Part shown: positions 54,112 to 61,482 of the stretch, in pieces
How positions within the stretch are numbered: position 1 is the first letter of the stretch
Layout: each line of letters begins with the position of its first letter
Source of the DNA: Pseudomonas fluorescens Q2-87
Lineage (GTDB): Bacteria; Pseudomonadota; Gammaproteobacteria; Pseudomonadales; Pseudomonadaceae
Reading direction: 5' to 3'
Length of the DNA stretch: 64,000 nt
Assembly: GCF_000281895.1 (NCBI RefSeq)
Contig: NZ_CM001558.1
Location: 4,344,556 to 4,408,555, forward strand
Position numbers and translations under genes: made by a program
The notes under the pieces: model-generated
Seen by the model: the letters and a program-made list of their open reading frames with translations, nothing else
Told to the model about the DNA's origin: nothing
Databases searched by the model: none

Positions 54112-55587
54112 TCAATCATCCGCCTGTTCATCTCCTTCGCGACGGCTCATGCCGTACTTGCGCATCTTCTCCACCAGGGTGGTACGACGGATGCGCAGGC
54201 GTTCCGCTGCACGGGCGACGATACCGTTGGCATCGTCCAGCGCCTGCTGGATCAGCCCTTGCTCCAGGCCTCCCAGGTAATCCTTGAGGTCCAGCCCCTC
54301 GGGCGGCAGCAAGGCATTGGTGGTGAAATCCGGCGTGTGGCCGTTGATGGCGACGCGCTCTTCCAAGTCGCTGCGCAGGCTGTCGACCATCTGCTCGTCT
54401 TCGTCGTCGACGTAGCGGAATTTCTTCGGCAGCTCGTTCACGCCGATCACCCCGTACGGGTGCATGATCGCCATGCGCTCCACCAGGTTAGCCAACTCGC
54501 GGACGTTGCCCGGCCAGCCATGACGGCACAGGGACATAATGGCCGCCGAGTTGAAGCGGATCGAACCGCGCTTTTCATGCTCCATGCGCGAAATCAGCTC
54601 GTTCATCAACAACGGGATGTCTTCGACCCGCTCACGCAGCGGCGCCATTTCGATCGGGAATACATTGAGGCGGTAATAGAGATCTTCGCGGAAACTGCCG
54701 ACCTCGATCATGCTCTCGAGGTTCTTGTGGGTCGCGGCAATGATTCGCACGTCGACGCTCTGGGTCTTGTTGCTGCCCACACGTTCGAAGGTGCGCTCCT
54801 GGAGGACCCGCAGCAGCTTGACCTGCATCGGCAGGGGCATGTCGCCGATTTCATCGAGAAACAGCGTGCCGCCGTTGGCCAGTTCGAAACGCCCGGCACG
54901 GCTGGTAATCGCGCCGGTAAACGCGCCCTTCTCATGACCGAACAGCTCGCTCTCCAGCAACTCGGCCGGAATCGCGCCACAGTTGACCGGCACGAATGGC
55001 GCTTCGCGACGCTTGGAGTGGTAATGCAGGTTGCGCGCAACCACTTCCTTGCCGGTGCCCGACTCGCCAAGGATCAACACGCTGGCGTCGGTGTCGGCGA
55101 CCTGCTGCATCATCTGGCGCACGTGCTGGATCGCCCGGCTGGTGCCGACGAGGCTGCGGAACAGGTTGGGTTCGCGGTGCCTGCCGCGCTCGCGAGCCTG
55201 GTCGTACATCTCGCGATAAACCTGGGCGCGATGCAACGAATCGAGCAGCTTGCTGTAGCTCGGCGGCATTTCAAGCGTCGAAAGAACCCGCCGGCGTTGG
55301 TCCTCAGGCAAGTCAAGGGAAGAATTTTCGCCCATTAACAAAACCGGAAGGAACTCATCCCAGGTGGAGAGTGTCTTTAGCAAGCCCAAAAGTGTAGCGG
55401 GAGCATTTACGGTCCCGATAAGGACACAAATGACTTCGCGACTGGATGACAAAGAGCCGACAGCCTGCTGCCAATCATGGCTTCCGCAGGGTAAATTTTC
55501 TTCGCCAAGAAAATTAAGGATCACCGCCAGGTCGCGGCGGCGGACGCTATCGTCATCGATCAGGAGAATTTTGGTTTCACGCCACAT
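54112..55587 (-). CDS. fleQ: FleQ, master flagellar regulator
   Basis: A 491-residue enhancer-binding protein. The N-terminal REC-like FleQ domain ([19 protein letters not shown]) seems to lack a usable phospho-Asp. The AAA+ domain has the Walker [15 protein letters not shown], the sigma-54 loop [12 protein letters not shown] and Walker B LFLDEIGD. The C-terminal HTH is [20 protein letters not shown]. FleQ activates the sigma-54 flagellar genes, is restrained by FleN, and responds to c-di-GMP. The 169-base region before it (55588-55756) should hold its promoter; I see only weak -35/-10-like boxes. Confidence 0.96.
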   Translation of the reverse strand: MWRETKILLIDDDSVRRRDLAVILNFLGEENLPCGSHDWQQAVGSLSSSREVICVLIGTVNAPATLLGLLKTLSTWDEFLPVLLMGENSSLDLPEDQRRRVLSTLEMPPSYSKLLDSLHRAQVYREMYDQARERGRHREPNLFRSLVGTSRAIQHVRQMMQQVADTDASVLILGESGTGKEVVARNLHYHSKRREAPFVPVNCGAIPAELLESELFGHEKGAFTGAITSRAGRFELANGGTLFLDEIGDMPLPMQVKLLRVLQERTFERVGSNKTQSVDVRIIAATHKNLESMIEVGSFREDLYYRLNVFPIEMAPLRERVEDIPLLMNELISRMEHEKRGSIRFNSAAIMSLCRHGWPGNVRELANLVERMAIMHPYGVIGVNELPKKFRYVDDEDEQMVDSLRSDLEERVAINGHTPDFTTNALLPPEGLDLKDYLGGLEQGLIQQALDDANGIVARAAERLRIRRTTLVEKMRKYGMSRREGDEQADD

Positions 55588-55756
55588 GCAATAGCAACTT
55601 CCCTAGTCAACCCAATGCCCGAAATTAGGGGGCAAGCTAGACGCTTGCAGACTTGTCATGCCTGTAGACGCCTTAAATCTGTAAACAGCTACTAGTTAAG
55701 TCAAAAAACCGTGCACAGTCAAATTTATGGCGCATCAGGTTCGAATTAACTGAATA

Positions 55757-56053
55757 TTAACCGAACAGATGGTAAACCTTTGCCGCGTTCTGTGCTTGAT
55801 GGATCTGCGACATCTCGTCGACGATCGCCTGGCGCTCTCCTGTCGCCGCCTCCAACAATTGCCGATACACCATCAACAACTGCTCAAGATTCGTGCGCAA
55901 TGCCGCCTCGTCCACCTGGGACTCGCTCAGCACGTCTTCCATGCAAGAACGACACGCTAGATCCAACTCACTGATGGCATCCCAGTTACGCTCGGCCAAG
56001 GCATCGACCAGGGCATTACGGGTTTGTTCGATTCGCAGCAGTGCTTGGCTCAT
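55757..56053 (-). CDS. fliT: FliT-like flagellar chaperone
   Basis: A 98-residue helical protein (MSQALLRIEQTRNALVDALA). It has the size, position (after fliS, before fleQ) and helical pattern of FliT, the export chaperone for FliD. The call rests mainly on position and length, since the family diverges strongly. It starts 24 bases after the fliS stop. Confidence 0.78.
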   Translation of the reverse strand: MSQALLRIEQTRNALVDALAERNWDAISELDLACRSCMEDVLSESQVDEAALRTNLEQLLMVYRQLLEAATGERQAIVDEMSQIHQAQNAAKVYHLFG

Positions 56054-56077
56054 TACGTCGTCCTCAGGCCCAACGGC

Positions 56078-56482
56078 CTATTGATTGACTGTCGCGTGAT
56101 CGGCGATTGCATCCCAACCACTTTTTAGCGTCTCAAGTAAACCCGAGACTTCATCGATGATTGCCACATCGTTATTACGGTTGGCTTCCATCAGGCGCGT
56201 CATCATGTAGGCGTACAAGTTGTCGAGCTGCTGGAGGGAGGCCGGATCCTCGGTCTTTTCCGGGTTCAAGCCATCTCGCAGGCCGATGATGATGTCGACG
56301 GCCTTACCCAGCATCAACCCCTTGAGTGCAATGTCACCCCGCTCCAAGGCGCCCTTGGCCTGGGCCATGCGATCGAGGCCGCCCTCCATCAGCATTTGCA
56401 CCAGGCGATGGGGATTGGCTTCAGAGATCTGAGCATGGGAATTGACCTTCTGGTACTGGCGAAGGGCTCTCATGGGGTTCAT
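56078..56482 (-). CDS. fliS: FliS, flagellin export chaperone
   Basis: A 134-residue protein with the FliS pattern (MNPMRALRQYQKVNSHAQIS, PHRLVQMLMEGGLDRMAQAK, YAYMMTRLMEANRNND). It keeps flagellin unpolymerised before export. I start it at the ATG at 56482, preceded by CGAGGT; the longer open frame to 56626 would include the fliD terminator and is rejected. Confidence 0.94.
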   Translation of the reverse strand: MNPMRALRQYQKVNSHAQISEANPHRLVQMLMEGGLDRMAQAKGALERGDIALKGLMLGKAVDIIIGLRDGLNPEKTEDPASLQQLDNLYAYMMTRLMEANRNNDVAIIDEVSGLLETLKSGWDAIADHATVNQ

Positions 56483-56531
56483 GTTTCTACCTCGTAACAG
56501 ATAACAACTGAAAAAGATTGCTCTGGTCTTT

Positions 56532-56558
56532 ATGTCGACTGAGCGACTGATAACTTTA
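56532..56558 (-). promoter_or_regulatory. Candidate FliA (sigma-28) promoter of fliST
   Basis: TAAAGTTA, 11 bases, then GTCGACAT on the minus strand. The -35 box matches the sigma-28 consensus TAAAGTTT at 7 of 8 positions, and the spacing is exact. The -10 box matches GCCGATAA at only about 5 of 8. It lies 50 bases before the fliS ATG and after the fliD terminator. Confidence 0.6.
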
Positions 56559-56577
56559 ATGCAAACCCAACGCCAAT

Positions 56578-56614
56578 AAAAAACCCAGGGGCCGTCGGAA
56601 CGGCTTGCCTGGGC
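56578..56614 (-). terminator. Intrinsic terminator of fliD
   Basis: On the minus strand GCCCAGG pairs with CCTGGG, with an inner GCCGT/ACGGC stem, followed by TTTTTT. It lies 21 bases after the fliD stop and separates fliD from fliS. Confidence 0.85.
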
Positions 56615-56635
56615 TTCAATCTTCAACTGTACGAA

Positions 56636-58024
56636 TCAGTTATCTGACGATGACGCTTTGTTGATGGCGTTGAGTGTGGCCATGACGCTGTCACCCTGTG
56701 CTCGCAGCCGGGCAACCAGGGAATCCATCGCTGTATATTTGGCGGAGAGACTCGCTTGCAGGCTGACCATGCGCTCATCAAGGTTATCCTGCTGCTTCTT
56801 CAATGCTGTCAGGCTATCGCTGAGGCTTGCCGAGCGCGCGGCAAAAACACCGGTTTTGCTTAAGGCGAAGCTATCTGTGGCGGTCTTCATTCGCGCCAGC
56901 AAGCCGTTGTCACCGGAGAAAATGCCATTGATGTCGGCCGCATTGGTCAATGCAGCGGCATCGAACAGCTTGTCATTGATCGACAGCGTGCCGGTTTTCT
57001 GGTCAGTCTGGACGCCGAACTGGGAGAGCGCCTTCAGCTGGCCGGTGCCCGCCATTGAGTTCAGCTCGGTACGCACCGCCGACAGCAACGCCCGCAAGGA
57101 AGCATCGCCAGTCAGTGCGCCAGATGTCACCTTACCATCGGCCGCAGTCGTGACCTGCGTCTCGGCATTAGCGGCCTTGATCAACGCGTTGTAGCTATCA
57201 ACGAACCCCTTGACCGACGACTTCAGATTCGCACCGCTGGCCGCCACCGTGATGTTGGTTGGCGTTGCGGTCCCGCTGGCAGGCACCACGGAAGCACCGA
57301 TCAGCTTGATGGTAACGCCACTGACGGCGTCAGCAATGGTATTGGTCTTGGACTCCATCGACAGCCCATCGAGCGTGTACAGGGCATTCTGTGGCGGAGC
57401 CAGCACTGTAACGCCGGTTTCCAGCCCCGAATCTCCCGTCACGGTCAGGTCCGAACCGACCCCGGTGGTCGTCGACGTCAACACCATTCGCGAACCATTG
57501 GCATCGGTCACGATGTTGGCGCTCAAGCCTTGGTTGGTGTACTGGGAGTTGATCGAATCGCGGACCTGTTGCAAGGTCGCGCCGGCAGGGACGCTAACGG
57601 TGAACGTGTTGGAGCCTTGCTTGATATTCAGCGAGGTCGGCCCAGTACCGGCATTGACCACTGAGGAAGCACCACCCGCAAAGACCTTCGTCGAGATCTT
57701 CGATGCCGTCGCCAGTTGGGTGACCGTCAAGGCGAAACTTCCGGCCGCCGCGCCATTACCTGTGGTCACGGTCGCGACTTTTTCGTCGGAGGACGAACCG
57801 CTGAGGCCACTGAAGCTCGACGCGGTTTTCATGTTGTCCAACGCGCCACGAAAAGCATCCAGCGCAGCCTGGATTTTGCCGAGCGACGACAGTGAGGTAG
57901 TCGCCTTCAACGTCTGGGTGTTGATCTGCGTCTGCTTCGGTGCCCTCTCGGCAGCTACCAGAGACGCCACGATCGCCTGGGTATCGATGTTCGAACCAGG
58001 CCCACTTATCGTTGCACCCGCCAT
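56636..58024 (-). CDS. fliD: FliD, flagellar filament cap protein
   Basis: A 462-residue cap protein. The N-terminal D0 region (GPGSNIDTQAIVASLVAAER) and the C-terminal coiled coil (KKQQDNLDERMVSLQASLSA, MDSLVARLRAQGDSV) are conserved, with a variable Ser/Thr/Gly-rich middle exposed at the tip. The second of two adjacent ATGs is preferred because of AGGAG spacing. A TGGCATGAATTTTGTT stretch near 58090 resembles a sigma-54 site but ends in GT, not GC, so I leave it as a weak candidate. Confidence 0.92.
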   Translation of the reverse strand: MAGATISGPGSNIDTQAIVASLVAAERAPKQTQINTQTLKATTSLSSLGKIQAALDAFRGALDNMKTASSFSGLSGSSSDEKVATVTTGNGAAAGSFALTVTQLATASKISTKVFAGGASSVVNAGTGPTSLNIKQGSNTFTVSVPAGATLQQVRDSINSQYTNQGLSANIVTDANGSRMVLTSTTTGVGSDLTVTGDSGLETGVTVLAPPQNALYTLDGLSMESKTNTIADAVSGVTIKLIGASVVPASGTATPTNITVAASGANLKSSVKGFVDSYNALIKAANAETQVTTAADGKVTSGALTGDASLRALLSAVRTELNSMAGTGQLKALSQFGVQTDQKTGTLSINDKLFDAAALTNAADINGIFSGDNGLLARMKTATDSFALSKTGVFAARSASLSDSLTALKKQQDNLDERMVSLQASLSAKYTAMDSLVARLRAQGDSVMATLNAINKASSSDN

Positions 58025-58105
58025 CATCTTTCTCCTTATCCAGTGGCTGCCGCTTTTTTGACTGAGGGCGCCCTAAACAGTCGTAACAACAAAATTCATG
58101 CCAGT

Positions 58106-58456
58106 TCAGGCCTTGTCATCAAACAACAAGTGACTGGCGTCCGATAGGCTTTGCGCCAGTTTCAGCGCGGTTTCCGATGGGATCTGGCGAATCACATCGC
58201 CGGTTTCGGTGGCGATCACCTTGACCACGACCCGGCCGGAAGAATCATCAATGGAGAAATCCAGCTTGCGCTGGGCAGCCTGGACGAACTCCTGAATATC
58301 GGTCACGGCCTTTTCCAGATCCTCGCGCTTGGGCTTGGCATCTGATGGCGCAACGGCCTCAACCTTCGGCTGGTCCGGTTTGCCGACAACAATCGGCGCT
58401 GCACTCTGGGGGGCAACGGGCGGATAAGACAGGTTCAACTTTACGCTCATGTCCAT
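58106..58456 (-). CDS. flaG: FlaG family flagellar protein
   Basis: A 116-residue protein with a Pro/Ala/Lys-rich N-terminus and a C-terminal FlaG domain (LDFSIDDSSGRVVVKVIATE, GDVIRQIPSETALKLAQSL). FlaG affects filament length. The start at 58456 follows GAGGAG at good spacing; a second ATG is two codons later. Confidence 0.9.
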   Translation of the reverse strand: MDMSVKLNLSYPPVAPQSAAPIVVGKPDQPKVEAVAPSDAKPKREDLEKAVTDIQEFVQAAQRKLDFSIDDSSGRVVVKVIATETGDVIRQIPSETALKLAQSLSDASHLLFDDKA

Positions 58457-58484
58457 GCTAAATCTCCTCATCACGGAAAAGACG

Positions 58485-58508
58485 AAAGGGCACGTAAACG
58501 CGCCCTTC
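58485..58508 (-). terminator. Hairpin between fliC and flaG (terminator or attenuator)
   Basis: On the minus strand GAAGGGCGCG pairs with CGTGCCCTTTC around TTTA, followed by a loose T-rich stretch. It lies about 20 bases after the fliC stop. The strong flagellin message probably ends here in part, and the rest reads into flaG. Confidence 0.65.
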
Positions 58509-58530
58509 CGTCAGTCACCAAGCGCTGGGA

Positions 58531-59976
58531 TTACTGAAGCAGCTTCAGTACAGCGGATGGCAGCTGGTTAGCCTGAGACAGGATCGCAGTGGAAGCCTGT
58601 TGCAGGGTTTGTTGCTTGGTCAGCTGAGCAGTTTCCGACGCGAAGTCGACGTCCTGGACCACACCACGAGCAGCGGTGGAGTTGTCCGAGATGCTGCGCA
58701 GGTTAGCTACGGTGCTGTCGAAACGGTTTTGTACAGCACCGAGGTCAGCACGCTGGGAGTCGATGTTGGCAATGGCCTGGGTGATCACATCTACAGCGTT
58801 CTGCGCGTTGGCAGCAGTGGTCACGTCGGTGTTGCTGACTACGGTTTTGGTCGAGCTGACGGTAGTACCGGCGGCTACGAACAGACCGGTAGCACCAGCG
58901 CCGTTCATCGAGTAGCTGTTGGTGGAGTTCAGGGAAACAGCACCAGTCACTTGCAGAGCACCAGCGGTAGCGGCAACAGCTGCGCCGTAGTTACCAGAGC
59001 CGTCTTTGGCAGCAACAGTGATACCAGCAGCGGCACTGAGGTCAGCCGAGTTGAAGGTGATGTTCTCACCGGTGTCGGACTTGATTTCCAGGTTGTTGGT
59101 GGTGGCGTTGAAGTTAACGCTGATGCCCAGTTTAGCGGCGTTGGACTTCAGTTGGTCAGCCAGGCCGGCGGTGTCGGTTACGCCGACGAGGTTGACCGCA
59201 GTACCCGAACCTACCTGGATGCTGAAGTTTGCAGTGCCTGGAACAGCGCCAGTGATGGCTGCGGTGTTCACGCCGAACTTGACTTCGGTGCTGGCGGTAG
59301 CCGCCAGGCCGCCGATAGCGCCGTTCAGTTGCGCAGCGGTAGCCTTGGCCGACTGACCGGCAGCTACGTTGATGTTAGCGGTCTGGCCACCACCAGTGAT
59401 GGCGATCGCACCAGCGGCAACACCGGTAGCGCTTGGCGCGATGGCAACGCTTTTCAACTGCTGGGAGCCGATGTTGTTGGCCGACACGTCGCCCAGGCTC
59501 ATGTTGATGGTTTCGTTAGCGTTGGCGCCCACTTGGAAAGCGGTGGTACCGAACGAACCGTCGAGGATCTTGCGACCACCGAAGGTAGTGGTGGTAGCGA
59601 TACGGCTCAGCTCAGCGGTCAGAGCGGCGTATTCGGAGTTGTTCGACTTACGGTCATCGGCGCTTGGCGAGCCGTTCGCGGAAGCCAGAGCCAGGGTACG
59701 CATTTTCTGCAGGATGTTGGTGGATTCTTGCATCGCACCTTCAGCAGTCTGTGCGATGGAGATACCGTCACCGGCGTTCTTGATCGCAGTGCCCAGGCCG
59801 TTGATCTGGCTGGTCAGACGGTTGGAGATCTGCAGGCCAGCTGCGTCGTCTTTTGCGCTGTTGATACGCAGACCGGAAGACAGGCGTTGCATCGAAGTTT
59901 GCTGAGCGGCGGAAGCCTTGTTCAGGTTGTTCTGAACGGTCAACGATGCAATGTTGGTGTTTACTGTTAAAGCCAT
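58531..59976 (-). CDS. fliC: Flagellin
   Basis: A 481-residue flagellin. Conserved D0/D1 ends ([21 protein letters not shown]-terminus [20 protein letters not shown]) flank a variable, Ala/Gly/Thr/Asn-rich middle (about 180-390) that is surface-exposed. Residues 30-51 (starting [20 protein letters not shown]) form the region recognised by the plant FLS2 receptor. A FliA promoter lies upstream. There is one flagellin gene in the window. Confidence 0.96.
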   Translation of the reverse strand: MALTVNTNIASLTVQNNLNKASAAQQTSMQRLSSGLRINSAKDDAAGLQISNRLTSQINGLGTAIKNAGDGISIAQTAEGAMQESTNILQKMRTLALASANGSPSADDRKSNNSEYAALTAELSRIATTTTFGGRKILDGSFGTTAFQVGANANETINMSLGDVSANNIGSQQLKSVAIAPSATGVAAGAIAITGGGQTANINVAAGQSAKATAAQLNGAIGGLAATASTEVKFGVNTAAITGAVPGTANFSIQVGSGTAVNLVGVTDTAGLADQLKSNAAKLGISVNFNATTNNLEIKSDTGENITFNSADLSAAAGITVAAKDGSGNYGAAVAATAGALQVTGAVSLNSTNSYSMNGAGATGLFVAAGTTVSSTKTVVSNTDVTTAANAQNAVDVITQAIANIDSQRADLGAVQNRFDSTVANLRSISDNSTAARGVVQDVDFASETAQLTKQQTLQQASTAILSQANQLPSAVLKLLQ

Positions 59977-60056
59977 GACGAAATCCTCGTTGGATGGATA
60001 CTGCGGCTTCCGGCCCTGACATCCGTCGGGTGTGGCCTAGAGAACCTACATACTAG

Positions 60057-60083
60057 TTATCGTCGTGAAGGTGCTTTGCTTGA
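60057..60083 (-). promoter_or_regulatory. FliA (sigma-28) promoter of fliC
   Basis: TCAAGCAA, 11 bases, then GACGATAA on the minus strand. The -10 box matches GCCGATAA at 7 of 8, and the spacing is exact; the -35 box is of the TCAAG type common in Pseudomonas fliC. The fliC ATG is about 80 bases away. Confidence 0.85.
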
Positions 60084-60166
60084 GGGAATTTTTGGATATT
60101 TTTAGTGGCAGCGTGCCAGCCCTTTATTTTCAAGGCTTTAGCGTTATTTATTGGCGCCAGAAAAAC

Positions 60167-60205
60167 GCAAAACGCCCGGAAACTTTCGTTCCCGGGCGTT
60201 TTTCA
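60167..60205 (-). terminator. Terminator of the ketoacyl synthase gene
   Basis: AACGCCCGG pairs with CCGGGCGTT around about 12 bases, with T's on both strands. On the minus strand it follows the ketoacyl synthase stop by about 25 bases and separates it from fliC. Confidence 0.8.
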
Positions 60206-60225
60206 TTGCAGCGGAGGAGGTCGGA

Positions 60226-61155
60226 TCAGCCGCGATAGAGAATCGCCGAGCCCCACGACAGCCCTACACCGAAGCCGCTGATGGCCACGCGGGTCCATTT
60301 GGAATCGAACATGTGATTCTGCAGCAACAGCGGAATGCTCGATGACACCGTGTTGCCGGTCTCGAGCATGTCCTTGACGAACTGGGCCGAACCACTCTCA
60401 TCGAAACGACGCGCCACGGCGTCAACGATGGCTGCGCTGCCCTGGTGGATACAGAAGGCATCGATATCGCCGGCCTGCAAGTTGGATTCGTCCAGCAATT
60501 CATGCAAATGCGCCGGGACTTTGATCAAGGCGAAGTTGAAAACCTGGCGGCCGTTCATGAAGAACACACCATCGCTGACCTTGAGATGCGGAGCGCCGGA
60601 ACCATCGGTACCGAACTTCGACTTGCCCAGTTGCCAGACAGCGCTTTCACCCATCCAGGTCGCGGTGGCGGCATCGCCGAACAGCATGGTGGTGTTACGG
60701 TCTTCCGGATCGACGATCTTGGAATACGGGTCGGCGGTCACCAGCAGGCCATTCTTCAGCCCTGTCGCCTCCATGAAGCCCTTGAGCGCATAGATGCCAT
60801 AGACGTACCCGGAACAACCCAGGGAAATGTCAAAGGCGGCGACATGAGTTGGCAGGCCCAGCTTGTCCTGAACGATTGCGGCCGTGTGCGGCAAGCCTTC
60901 CTCATCACCGTTTTGGGTGACCACGATCAGGCAATCGATGGACTCACGCTTGAGTTCAGGGCTGGCGGCAAACAGTGCGTTGACTGCTTCGACACACAGA
61001 TCGGAAGTTTCCTGCTCAGCGCCCTTGCGCGGCAGAAATGCCGAGCCAATCTTGCCAAGGATGAAGGTTTCGTCCTTGTCGAACTTTGCACCTTGGGCGT
61101 AGTTATCAACCCCGGCCGCCGGCACGTAACTCGCTATATTTTTTATGCCAATCAT
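60226..61155 (-). CDS. FabH-like 3-oxoacyl-ACP synthase III, flagellin modification type
   Basis: A 309-residue thiolase-fold enzyme with the KAS III catalytic triad: Cys114 (DISLGCSGYVYG), His237 (AFCIHQGS) and Asn268 (ETGNTVSSS). Fatty-acid FabH is an alternative. However, the position just upstream of fliC and the orientation match the third gene (orf3) of the P. syringae flagellin glycosylation island, whose product helps make the acyl-decorated sugar on flagellin. Glycosyltransferase genes are not directly beside it here. The start at 61155 follows GGGAAG. Confidence 0.82.
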   Translation of the reverse strand: MIGIKNIASYVPAAGVDNYAQGAKFDKDETFILGKIGSAFLPRKGAEQETSDLCVEAVNALFAASPELKRESIDCLIVVTQNGDEEGLPHTAAIVQDKLGLPTHVAAFDISLGCSGYVYGIYALKGFMEATGLKNGLLVTADPYSKIVDPEDRNTTMLFGDAATATWMGESAVWQLGKSKFGTDGSGAPHLKVSDGVFFMNGRQVFNFALIKVPAHLHELLDESNLQAGDIDAFCIHQGSAAIVDAVARRFDESGSAQFVKDMLETGNTVSSSIPLLLQNHMFDSKWTRVAISGFGVGLSWGSAILYRG

Positions 61156-61401
61156 TATGGCTTCCCAATAATAAACAGCTGAACACCGCCGCTCGCTGAA
61201 TCGAGGGCGTCTACAGTCAGGGATTGGCCCCAGAAGAGGCAACGTCGGAGGCTAAAAAGGCCCCACCACCTTCACCGCCCGCAGACAGGATACAGTGAAG
61301 ATGCGCGTTTTGACTGGCAGGTCACTCCGGGAGCGGGGCTTTATTTGATTTTGTGGCCCGCGCAATGCTCCGCCCGGTCTCATCACACCTCCCAAAACCC
61401 A

Positions 61402-61434
61402 TAAAGAAGCCCCTCATTGAGAGGGGCTTCTTGT
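61402..61434 (-). terminator. Terminator of the RTX protein gene
   Basis: AAGAAGCCCCTC pairs perfectly with GAGGGGCTTCTT around ATTGA, with a short T run on the minus strand. It lies about 50 bases after the RTX gene stop. The rest of the 327-base gap 61156-61482 is the upstream region of the ketoacyl synthase gene, where I find no clear promoter. Confidence 0.82.
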
Positions 61435-61482
61435 GCGGTTTTGGCTGCCAAGTGTCACTGACAGCCGCAGTTTAAGTCAGGG

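Noticed and set aside
56483..56626. 48-codon upstream extension of FliS
   Set aside because: It runs through the fliD terminator and the candidate promoter; the ATG at 56482 has a good ribosome-binding site and the family N-terminus.
58087..58105. Sigma-54-like TGGCATGAATTTTGTT before fliD
   Set aside because: GG-N10 is followed by GT, not the near-invariant GC, and it overlaps the end of flaG; kept only as a remark under fliD.
58600..59970. A 456-codon open frame on the plus strand, antisense to fliC
   Set aside because: It mirrors the codon pattern of flagellin (low-complexity Gly/Ser/Val product), has no ribosome-binding site and no family likeness. It is a shadow of fliC.
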